Shown here: positions 46,201 to 58,200 of the stretch, piece after piece
How the letters are laid out: each line of letters begins with the position of its first letter
Position numbering within the stretch: the stretch's first letter is position 1
Assembly: GCA_008694505.1 (NCBI GenBank)
Contig: VZDJ01000056.1
Location: forward strand, 9,444,898 to 9,508,897
Source of the DNA: Cyanoderma ruficeps
Lineage: Eukaryota; Chordata; Aves; Passeriformes; Timaliidae
Reading direction: 5' to 3'
DNA: 64,000 nucleotides
Translations under genes and position numbers: made by a program
Notes under the pieces: model-generated
Seen by the model: only the letters and a program-made list of their open reading frames with translations
What the model was told of the DNA's origin: nothing
The model's database searches: none

Positions 46201-49200
46201 AAAGCTGCTCTCACAGTTTCTCCAGGACAAGCATAAGCAGGAGCTGAGGGAATGGGGGGATGTCTTTTCCACTCTGGGAATGATATGATTAGATTATTTC
46301 CATGTAAAATGCAATTTTGTTTGGATATGCATGTTTGGAAGGATGACTCCTATGCAAATCACGTTAGTAGAGACAAAGTCATTCCTTGCAAACAACTTTG
46401 TGCTACTAATTCTTAGAAATCAAAGCATTGCATCAGATTGCCTGCCCTGCTTTCTGTCTGGGGTGGCCTGTTCCCTGCTGAAGATTCATCAAGTGGAATT
46501 GGTGCATTTCTAAACTTGGTTGATGTTGCTTGGCAAATGCTGTTGATCTGTAGTAATGGATTAGTTCCAAGAGCAAATCATGTAGTTCAAGTCCAGGTGT
46601 GAAATAGATTGATTGCTTTTATTGGAGAACAGAGCTATTTAGGGTTGTGTTCTTTGTTAGATTGTGTCTAAATTAATCTCTCCTTTTTGTTATTGTTTTT
46701 TATTCTTCCCTGTGCAGTGGAGATATTTTGGCTGTTTCACGAACTCTCGGTGACTCATTGTGTTACTGTTGCACCGTTCTGACTGTGGAGTTCCCCATCC
46801 CTCGTTTGTGACTTTCATCTTAGAGTTTAAGTTTCTTATCTTATCTTCAGCTGCTAATTTTAATCCTGTTCTGGGGTTTTGTGTAGATCTGTGTGGGATT
46901 TTTTGAAAAAAATTTATTAGCATTTTTTATGCACAGTCTGTAATTTAATTTAATTTCATATTACTCACTTCGTGTCTCATGTCTTCCCTCATCCTTTCCT
47001 AGCCTTTTGTCACGTTGTTGTTGTCTCTCTAATTATATATAAATCTTCTCAAAGCTTGCTGATGTTCCTCGTAGGATTGGCTGTTTGGTCAGGTGCTGTC
47101 TGCTTTCCTGATGGACTTAAAAGCCTCACCTGAGTGTCTTCAAACACTGAAATCTCTTCCATCCGTTTTTCTCTTACGTTTCTAATGTTTAATGAAATTG
47201 CAAGGTCAGGGACTGCACTGGGGTACAATATTGGGGTGTTAAACCTCTTCTCATACCTTGAAGCACGTTATTAGCATGGATAAAATGTTTAAGGTAGAAA
47301 GACTGAACTGTTGGACTCTGTGAGCTTCCATGCTGTCCTTTGTTGCTTGACTTTTAAAGGTGCTTTTTAAAAACAATTAAATGTTTGAGTTAAACTACCA
47401 GCATTTGTGTCTGTCCTGGGAAAATGAAATGTGTGGTGTTTGTATGGATACAAGCTGTAGTTGTTTCTCTTCAGCCATTCCTTTGCCTTTGACTTTTCTT
47501 TTCTTGTTAGATGCTTTTTACTTGAAATCAGTTTCTTCCTCTTGATTTTTTGGATGCCAGAGCGAATCATTTAGGTTGATAAAAGGGAAAGATGGTGCAG
47601 GAGCTGGTGGGAGGGAGGCAGAGGACTCTTCCAATGGCATTTTTTCCTAAAATATTTGGAGCATTTGTGGAACTCCAGACTCATCACCCCGGGAGAGCTC
47701 TTCCTACAGGTACATTTACACAGGGTGACCCAGATATTGTAGTGAAAGGTGCCTTGATGTACAGAAAATATATATAACTACAAAGCCATCATTCTCTAGA
47801 ATGAAAGTACACTGAACCAAAACATTTTGGGCTCAGCTAATTGTTTTTTAAGGATTATTTTTGAAGGTGTTGTTTCAGACCATGCAACATTCTCAGTAAC
47901 TTTTTTCTTTGAGTTGCTCTAAAAGCTCTCAAAGGTTTTTTTGTATTTGCTGATACAAATTCCCAAGTTAGTGTAGTGGACAGGAAGAGCATGATTTGGA
48001 AGAAAAGGCTGATTTTGTGCAATCCTGAGTGGGAAGAGCAAGTATTTATAAACAAGCCTGCTCTGAAAAAAGTATGAAGAGTATTTGCTCCATGGAATTT
48101 CTTCAATTTGTCATTCTTACAGAACTTAAGATGATTAGTAGTTATTTTCCAGTGTATAAAGCTTAATGAGCTTGTACATAAAGCAGAGAGTAGAAGAATT
48201 TTCTTTGGCTTCTTTTTGGCTTTTGATCTACCTATAGAAGGTATTGGCCAACTTTTCTCTTGGTTTTGGGTTCTCACATGTGTAAGAAAGCAGAGAAAGT
48301 AGAGGTCTTTCTCAGGAAGCAAAAGGCACTTGTTTGTCTGCCTTTCTAAGCAGCTAATCTTTCAGTGAATGAGGATAATGTAAAATTTCTAGAGGTGTAG
48401 ATAAAGATTGCTTTGATAGCTAGTAGGACATGTGACTTTTAATCTTAATTTTGTATTGCTGAGCAGTTCTGCCCATCGCTATGAAGGAACTGGTTTTCTC
48501 TATGGATGAAACACGTGAGTTTGTAAAGTTCAGCTGGTGCCAACTTCTTGTAGGTGTCATTTTCATAGACTGGTAAAACAGGAAAGGTGACTTGGCTCTT
48601 GTGACACTCGATCACTTCCACTAAGTAAATGGGAACCGAGAAAATCTTACTGTCCCTGCAGAAATAATTTTGATTATTTTGGTCAGAAATGAGTTCATTA
48701 TTTTAACAACACTGATGTCAGGAGTTGCAGAGGACAGCTGTGTTTCTTGTTGGAATTGCAGTTCTGTCTGAGATTGCACTGAGTCTGACAGTGGCCTTTG
48801 AGCAGTTCAGCCCCAGCAGCAGAGGGAATCCGACAGTGCTGGAGAAAAGCTGCTGGAGAAGCCCAGTGAATGTCTGAGCAGCAAGGCTGGGCTGAGCCCG
48901 TCCTGCTGTGGTCACACGGCTTCTGGCAGCAACAGGGTTGATTTCAGCGGGTGTTGCTCTGTCTGGCTTGGCTGTGGTCACCCGTGTGATTGCAGGATGA
49001 GTTTGTCCTTGTGCTGCCTCTGTGTTAACCTGTCCTGTGTCAGCTGTCTGCACTCATTTAACAGGTGGTTTGGAGTGCAGGTTGGGAGATGCTTTCTGTG
49101 TCTGTAGCTCAGTGTGTTGCAGATGTAAGTTCTTTTTATAATGGGAGAAATGCTAATTAAAATTTGTAGTTTAAAATCCAAGTAAGAGTTTTCTCGACTT

Positions 49201-52200
49201 CTCCATATGGGCAAAAGGTTACAATGTTTGTTTTCTGTAGTTTCAACCTTGTAAAGGAGCTGGTGGGTGCTGCTTTCAGGCAGTAGATGGCCATTTTAAA
49301 CATGTTGATTTATTTCAGACACCGATGGGTTAATAGTCTGTGAAAAGATAAGTGTTACTATTTAGCAAGAACAAAGAACAGCTCGAGTTTTAAAGTGTGG
49401 AAATATATCCAAATGGAGTTGTCAAAGAATGTTTAAAATAATGGTGGAATCCCCTTTCATGAGGCAAGTAAAGTTCTTGGGATGCTCTGTGGGGAGTAAT
49501 TCCACACTGTCATGGGGTTATTAACTGTGGTTGTGGTATGTTAATGTATTAAATCTGTGATTTGTTACTAACACTTTGGTTTCATGGTGGTGACACTGCA
49601 GAATCGTGCAGCTTCTTTATTCAGCATTTGTAGTAGTAATGCCTGATACTGTACAGTGGAACATTATGGTATTCTGCTTTGGGGGTAGAATGCTGATGGG
49701 AGACAATCCAGCAAGACTCAGTGGTGCTCTTCAATCCATGCCATTCCCTTTTGGGACCTTGATGTTTATTTATTTATTAATTCTTATTAATATTATTCAT
49801 TGACTCCTGTGATCCCTCCTGTTGTGAGGTGCCTACAGGTCTCTTGTGAAGGAAAACAGAGGTTTGCTTTCCCCTTTGGAATTCCCTTATTGCAAATTTA
49901 TCATTCCTAGTAAAAGACGGGCTTTGTGTTTGGATCTCTCTAGATAAACCTGTGCTGTATTTCTCTCCTTTTCATCTCATAGTTATTTCTTTGAGACAAA
50001 GGAGAAAATGAAGGCAAAGATGCCGTGGCCCTGCTTTTCTGGTGCAAGGAGGCTCATGGAGCTTCCTTGGCCTGTGCTTTGGGATTTGGTGGTGCTGGAG
50101 GAACAAACATCACCCGAGGTTCACAGCACAAGTAGCTGGGTCAGCCTCACAGAAGGGCAGCTGCTACGTGGGCTCAGAAATAGTCAGGGCCACCAAAGGC
50201 AGCCTGTAGAGATGGAGCCTTGGGCTAAATCGTTTTCTGTGTAGTTTAATATTGCTTTGAGCAGGAGCTGAAGGGCTGTCCAGGGGCTCACATTTTACAC
50301 TTGTTTGCTTTCAGCCTGCTCTTACCACACCGTGTGTGTTACAGATAAATGTCAAAGATCATTTTCTCTCTTTCTTTATTGTCAGTTTGTTATTCCCCGT
50401 TTCTTCTTTTCCTCCATCCTGGAGCTGTGCAAGCTCCTGCGTCCACAGGAATAGAAACAAATCGATGCTGAACTGAATCAGTTGCTTTCCCGTGGCTCCC
50501 TGTGCTGCTCAGACATTCTCCGTGCCAAGGGGGCCCTGAGTGGCTCCTGTGGCTGCTCTGTGGGGCCATGGCTGTGCAAGGGCTGGCTCAGCACTTGCCT
50601 GTTGTACCTGTTGCTTGGAAATGTCAATATCTAGAATTTTATAAATGATGAAACTCAAAGCTGTAAGGCAGGAGGTAATTTGGAAATATCTTAATAGCTT
50701 ACTGCCGTGGGAATCTATCAGGAGTCAAAATTGTTTTGCTCAGTTATTTATCAACAAGTGCCAGCTGTGATACAGAAAATACTTGTCTTTTTGAGAAAAA
50801 GAGGTACCATGAAATGTTTTTAAGGTGTGTGGAGGTACAAAAGGCCTTTGGTAAGGTCTTGTGAGGGAAGCAGATAATGCTGTGTGTAGTTGCTCTATGG
50901 ATTGTAAACTTGAACACTGTGTTTTGGTGTGCTGGGTTTTTATGGGGGGGGTGGTGTTTGTTTGATTTTTTTGTTTGTTTGTTTGTTTTCCCCCCTTCTA
51001 CCTCTTCACCCATTCCAGCTTAGTGAAAATGACAGGCAGCCCTGTAGGCTCCCTTTTCATTGTACAGACAGGTGCATATTTCACTTTTAGGTTTGCATTG
51101 TCAGTGGATATTGGTTCTTTAAAGAAATGGCTTCCCCTGCTATCCCTGGCATTAGATTTCTGTTACATTGTTCCAGTGCAATTGTTGAAATAGTTACCGT
51201 GCTTTAAATTCAGGAAGGAAAACAGCCCTGCATTGCTTGCCTCGTTTATCTCAGGAGCTGCGTGCCAGGGTGAACGTTGTTATGCAAACATAAACTTACA
51301 CTGTTGTGCTTTGGGTTTAGGGCTAACTTGCCTTTCTCTCAATGCTTGTGTTTTATGCAGGGTTCAGTGGTCTCAGTTTAAAGGTTATTTTATTTTCAAA
51401 CTGGAGAAAGTCATGGATGATTTCAGAACCTCAGCTCCTGAACCAAGAGGGCCCCCCAATCCAAATGTGGAATATATTCCCTTTGAAGAGATGAAAGAAA
51501 GAATCCTGAAAATTGTCACTGGATTTAATGGGTATGTATCCTTTTTTTTTCTAAAATCAGGATAACAAACATATCCCCCAGTTTTTAACACAGCAGTTTG
51601 TATTGTCTCTGTGACTTCATTTTGCTTCCTCGAATAGATGAGCAGAAGCAAATATGCACCTTGGAAATACATTACAGTAGTTTCTGAACTTTATTATTGT
51701 GTCACTGAATGAAAGGTGTGACATGTGACATGCTGTGGTGTCATTCACTTTGTTTTTTCAATACGTAGTTAGTTTTTAAACAATGCAGTTCAAAGAAATA
51801 CCATGTTACTGTGTAAATGTACTCCATTTAAGAGGTTAAATGGACAGTAAAGTCAGATTTCTTTTAGTGCATTTTGAAATACCAAATGGAAAGAGGTCTT
51901 TGGTATTCAGTTCCTGATTGTTTTGTGGCAGTTCACGGGCTTTTGAAGAAATGATGCTGTGAGAAACAGGGTGTGACCAGGAGGCAAAGGTGTACCTGGG
52001 TTGGAATTGCTAAATTACACCAGAATCAGTTTCATAGCTGAAGTGATACTGATGGAGGGCTTGGGGTGTTTGATCTGTTGCTGACTGACAGTGTTCTAGA
52101 TTGAAATGTGTCTGTGCCCTTTGCTGCTTTCCTGATTTTGGAAGTTTTTTTTGTTTCAAATAAAGCTCCTGATGTTTTTGTCTTATTTGGTGTGTCCTTT

Positions 52201-55200
52201 TTACTAGATTACATAGTATTTTTGTTGTTTCTAAACTGGATTCCATACTTGCCATAAGCTGAGTCATCCTGGTTGTGGCGCTCAGTGCTTGGTAAAAGAC
52301 TTTCAGCCTTTTTCTCAGCTTGTTGATAAATGGGCATGTTCTAAATCTTGCCTTCCTGATACTCTGAAATTTCAGGTTCAGAGGTGCTCCTTAGGATTGT
52401 ATTTGATATTGTATTTATAATTTATACTGTCGTTGTTCCATGCTACTTCATTTATTTGCAGTTTAGGAGCCTTAAGTCAGCTCTCCTCTTCCCCCCACAA
52501 TTGCTCTCATGTAGGAGACTTCTAAGAATGTGAAATTCAGCTTGTTCTCAGCTCCCCAATATTTATACCGGGCTGCTTCACTGCAGGAATTTAAAAACAA
52601 ACCTATCCTTTATGCTCAAGTCTGCCTCTCAGCCGCCTCCCCCAGCTTTTTGTTAATGCTTCATTGCCCACAAAATGGGTAATGTTCTCCCAGGGCCAGC
52701 TAATGAATGGGCTGCTGTTATCTGCTGTTGTTCCCAAGAGCACTGAACAAACCTCTGGATGAGGAGTCTGGAGCTTAGGCTGTGCCTGTGCTATTTTCAT
52801 CCTTTGCTGTAACACTTCAGGGAGCTCAACTTCCTCATAGTTTGCAGTGAAACTCTCAGGCTTTGAGGAAGCAAACTGCATCCATTAGTTCCCTTAAAGG
52901 AAATCGTGCCTGGGGATGTTTCAGGATCTGGGATTGCAGAGTGGTTCGTTTAGTAAATCCTGTAACCCCCACAGGGAGGATGTGATTGTAAAAGCTGAAT
53001 CCTGTGGAGATCTGTCCAAAAAGCAACAGCAGCAGGTTTTGGGTTGTGTGATTTGTATGTTCAGGCTTCTTAAGAGCTCTGGGTGTCATTTCAGGGTACC
53101 AGGGCAGACAAGGAACCTACTTGATGTGACTTTATTATTGGGATATTTTTTATTAGTGTTTGTTTAAGAAAGAGGAGAAGAATTCATTCAAAGTAGCAAA
53201 TTTGTAGAAATTTTTGAGTTGAAGAAGTAACACATTAAGAATGACCCCTGTGTTGGGGTCTTTCTGGCTTTTAAAGAAAGCACAAACTGGCTCTTTTAAC
53301 CTGTCTGTGTCTTACTTGGCATGGTGTCTGCACAGGTTTGCAGAGCCAGATTCTCTCCACAATTCTCTTACAATTGCTTTGGAGTAGAAACTTCTGCCTT
53401 TTTTTTTAATCCTTTGTTAGTGAAACAAGGAAGTTCCAAGGTAAATTGTTGGGGATCTCTGATGACAGAGAAGTTTTCACGGCATGAATAAAATAGATCA
53501 CAATCCAAATTTCATTTACAGGTTTGGGGATTTTTTTTTTGCTACAATTTAATATAGCTGTTGCAAGTAATTTTCCCAGATCCCTCTTCAATCCTGTCCA
53601 AATGAATTTTTGGTTTGTAATTCACTCTGGACTGTAGTGCTGGAAGTGCAGTTTTGAGTGTGTTGATATAGTATTGGAAGTGGTGACCTTAAGTGGGCAG
53701 ATCAGGATTATTCCTGCAGCTCATGTGCTGAACTAATTAAATTTCTGAGCATTTACAACCAGTTCTCATACTGCTCACAAACTTTTCACTGGTGATCCTT
53801 GATAGATTTACACCAATTTAAATTCCTTCCGTTTTAAAATTAAACTGTTGAACTATTTTAAAACAATCGTTTTTTTCACCAGAAAGAGTTCCTGAGGTGA
53901 AGTTAACTTTGTGTTTTGCCAACTAAAAGCCTTTGTAAATGTTGAGGGAGTTCCACGCAGGGGTGATTGTGTGACTCCGGGTGCCATCTGCTGCTCCATG
54001 CACGAACTTCACTTTGCTGTGGAGAATTTGGAGGGAAACGTTGGCCTGTGCCTTTTTCTTTTTCTTTTTAACTTGTTAGAGCTGAGAGTAAAATAGGACC
54101 TCAGCTTTTCCTTCTGGAGTTGGTTGTAGGCTGCACGTTTCTAGGGTTTTCTGCCTTACTTGGGGAATTAGCACTGTGTTGATGTTCTGAAACAGTTCAT
54201 GTCGCAGCATTCCAGTTAAATACAGCTAAACCCAAATTAGCCAGGGACTGATTTCCCAGATCTGCCTGATGGAAAATAATTTAAAAACCTGTATGGTTTT
54301 GTTTCTGTTGAATAAATGGATTTTCGAATGGACTGTTTATTCTGTTAAAAAAATAGCAACATCTCTTTAATTATGAATCTCCAACCCAAAACTGAAATGA
54401 CCATCACAAGAAATAGTAAGATCAACTTAATATTTTTCCTATATGGAAAGATTAACAGTTCAAATAAATTCTTTGTGGGTTAAAAGTTGGGAATTTTGTT
54501 AAAAGAAGGCACTGGGCAGAAGCTGAATATTGTGAGCATTGATTTGATCTTAAAGATCTCTTCTAAGCTTGATGACTTTATGAAGAATTTGGGTGTCAAA
54601 GATTGCTGTTGACCAGTGAAGAGCAAGGGAAGGAAAATTAATAATGCCAGAACTACTGACAAGCCTAAGCTTCATGTAATAAACTGAATTAGAAAGAACA
54701 CTTGTACCTGTGGGTTTTTGGTTTGTTGAGGGTTAGGACTTCCTCAGTAACATAATACACAGGCAGTTCTGCAAAACATCATTAACTTGTTGCTATTAGT
54801 CACTCTCTGAGTCCTGCAGGCTTTTAGTTCAAGTGAAGTGTCCTGTGGAGTGGTGAATTGGAGCTGTGCTGACCCCTTTGCCCTGGGCTGGTGGAGGTCT
54901 GGGCATCTCTAATGTGGCTGTTTAATGAGCAAAGCTGGAGGTTCAGGCTGTGTTAGCTCATGGCACAGGCTGGAGATACCATGGACTGGCTTCCTCAGGA
55001 AATAATAAACGTGGAATTTGGACAAAAATTCACAGTGTAGGCATGTACACACACATGCATGTCAGTCTGCATTGATGCTGCTCTGGATTTGCTCTCAGTC
55101 GTTTTCCCAACCACAAAACGGTTCATAAATATTGTATTGTATCAAATATTCTTCTTAGGTAACTTCTTAAGTTCCTATAGCTTCAAATTCCAATAGTTAA

Positions 55201-58200
55201 TGGTAAAAATGCATGCTACTTCATAATTTTACTGAAATATTTTCACAAAAATTTGTTAAAATGTGACACTGAACTTGGATTGAAAGTGTGTGACACCTCA
55301 GGTAACTGGGAATTGTCCGTGAAGTGTTGCTTGTCTGAAAGGTCATTTTCCCATTTCAGCAGGGATGAAACCGAGTGCAGAATTGTCAAAACCAAAAATG
55401 TGTATGTGGTTCCTATGGGCTTATACATCACTATTATTATTATTATTGTTCCTAATCTGTTCCTTGGTAGATGAGTACATTGTCCAGTTGTAGCAAAATA
55501 GATTATTTGTAACAGCTGAAGTATAATGGTTCTACTAATTTCAACATTTACTGCTTTTTTCTGTAACCATGTTTTGTAAAACCTGAAATAAACTACAAGT
55601 TGAGACTTTTTTAGCTCTAGTGTGTATGACTCAAATTTGTTTTGAATCCCTTACAGTTTTTGTTCTGTATATTGGAATAGCACAGTCAGAAAGTTTACTG
55701 TCGATGATCTGATTTCCTTTTCATTGTTTAAATGAATCCTTTGAGTTGTGGGATGAAGCATTTGAGATTCTGCTTGTGTTTTGTGGTGGTGAGCACAGGA
55801 AACAGCTTTCTATGAGACAGGGGGAAAATAAAGCCTCGAGGTGTCACCCAATATTGCTCATGGTAACAAATTTCAGTACTGCTTTTGTTCCACCTTTCGT
55901 TCACTGAGGGGGGGAAACCGATAACGTTGTTGCTTCCTAACAGTCATACTTATTAAAATAAAATTAAATTGTTACAAATCTATTTCATTGCAGCATCCCC
56001 TTCACTATCCAGCGACTCTGTGAGTTGCTGACAGATCCTAGGAGGAATTACACAGGAACAGACAAATTTCTAAGAGGTGTGGAAAAGGTAAGTATTCCTC
56101 TGAGAGACAACACAGCTCCACAGTCACAGCCACCACTTAATAACTTCCCAACTGCTCCCAAAGGTCTGCTGCTTTCCTTGGGGCTCAGAGCCACAGAACA
56201 GCCAGTGGCTGCTCTTAAGTGTCTTGAGTTTGTTTCATACTTTCAGCAGCAATGAGCAGTTTTAAATTAACTGCAGACATAAAAATTAATCTCAGGGCTG
56301 CTGCGTTTCCCAGTCATTGTGCTCCCACTCCACCTGTGGTTTGTGGAGGCTGTATTGGCAGTTTTTGTATGGAGTCCTAGTTAGAAGTGATCAGATGAAA
56401 TACCCTGAATGTTTTATCAGGAACTTCTTCCCACATTTGGTTTCAGAGTAGATCCAGAGGTGAAGAAGAAGGGAGGCCCCTTCCCTCCAGTGTCTTTTGT
56501 TTCATTATTTAAATCCTGTGGGGTAGCAGTGTGCGCCTTCAGAAGAGCACACAGGTGACTTAAATGGCATTTCATAGCTTGGATCAGAATGTGGGATCCT
56601 TCAGAACCCAGGGAGGGACTTTGGAAATGTGGTTCCACAATGGGATACTTCAGCATTGCTGGATACTTTGTTCTCCAGAGATCCCTCAGTTAGAAATTAC
56701 AGACACTTGGGCCTGAGGCTTCATGTGCTGGTCTCATTAGGACAGTGACAAACTCAATGAAATCCTGACCTTTTAAGAGGGAGCGGAGGCATTTTAACAG
56801 ATAGGACCAAAATCCTGTAACTTAAAAATTCTGAGATGTTGTCAAGAGCTGAAGCTTCTGTTTCTGAACTCCTGATATGTTTGTTGTTTGTATATTACAG
56901 AATGTCATGGTTGTCAGCTGTGTATATCCATCTTCAGAGTGAGTATAATCCTCTTTTCCATGAAACTTCAAGCTTCTGTTAGTAACAGGGAGGAGGCATG
57001 TGTGTGTCTAATGTATCTCTCTTGCTGTCAGTAGTTTTATCTAAAACCCAGACACACAGAGTTCAGATTTTGTTATCAATAGCTCAATCAGCAGGGATGG
57101 TGTCTGCAAGTGTAATAATTTGGGAATAAATAAAAAAAACCCTTTGGGGACTGACAGTGGTAAGACAGCATTGTAAGTTTGGGATTGGGAAATTCTGTGC
57201 AAACAAGCTTAAAGTGATTTAAAGTTCCTTTAGTCGTAACATTTTGTTGTTGTTTTGTTTGTTAGGAAAAATAATTCCAGCAGTTTAAATCGGATGAATG
57301 GTGTTATGTTCCCTGGAAATTCACCAGGGTACTCTGACAGGTGAGTTCACTTCTAGGCCTTAACTTCTACTGGATAAAAGCAGTGGAGTTCTGGGAATAA
57401 GTACCCTTAAAACTGAGGTGTGACATGGAATGCTGGGGAATGGGGATAGAGAAGGCATGAACATGTGTGCCACGTGCTCTGTATTTTGATCTCTTTCTAA
57501 CCTCATTGTTGAGAATTTATTTTGTTATTTAAGTTTTCTTATCAAATTTGCACGTTGTCGGCGAGGAATGTTTTATTCTTTATAAACCAGCAAAGCCCCT
57601 CATCCATTTGTTTAGTTTCGTTCATCTTTTAAAGGGAAGGTATAACGACTTTCTGCCAAACAGAAACAAATTACTGAGCTGAAAGGCTGGATTAACATTT
57701 CATTATTAATTTTAAAGATCGAATGTAAATGGCCCTGGGACCCCCAGACCTGCGAGTCGGACGAAGGTTTCGTTGTCAACTCCCATGACAACCAACGGTT
57801 TGCCAGACAGCACAGAGCATAAGGAGCCCAGCTTGCAGCAGACAGAGGAGAAGAAACACAGGTTTGTCAGCAGGAGTGTATTTTGAGCTTTTATTACTCT
57901 GAGGTTTTTAATGTATGTTTTAAAACAGTTTTAAAAGACTGGCCCTCTAAGGGATGCATAATGGAGTCTTAAATCAGGAGTGATGACTTGGAGGTTTGTT
58001 ACGTAATAAGTGAAGCAAATTCTATTGTTATCACTTAACGTGTGTAAATGGAAGTAGTTACAACTTTTTTCTTAAAGTGTGAATGTTTGTCTTCAATAAA
58101 AGCTACATCTGGTTTTGTTGCTTGTAGTGAATCACCAGCGTCTGAATCAGAAGGTGCTCAGAGCAGCCCCGTGAAAAATAAACACTCTGAGGATGATCCT

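Larger units (their letters stand above)
34968..51360 (+). other. PPP4R2: PPP4R2 intron 2 (16.4 kb)
   Basis: A large intron separating the promoter-proximal exons from the rest. It holds an orphan GC-rich island (35410-35710), a short 15-bp repeat (37301-37345), a worn CR1 (39200-39470), a cluster of minus-strand frames (41048-42091) and a G-rich minisatellite (44140-44425). It also contains low-complexity T/G runs at about 45140-45200 and a GTTT run at about 50970-50990. No conserved coding exon is seen. Confidence 0.8.

Noticed and set aside
47855..48322. 155-codon minus-strand frame in PPP4R2 intron 2
   Set aside because: Lys/Phe/Leu-rich text from AT-rich DNA, with no domain or splice context.
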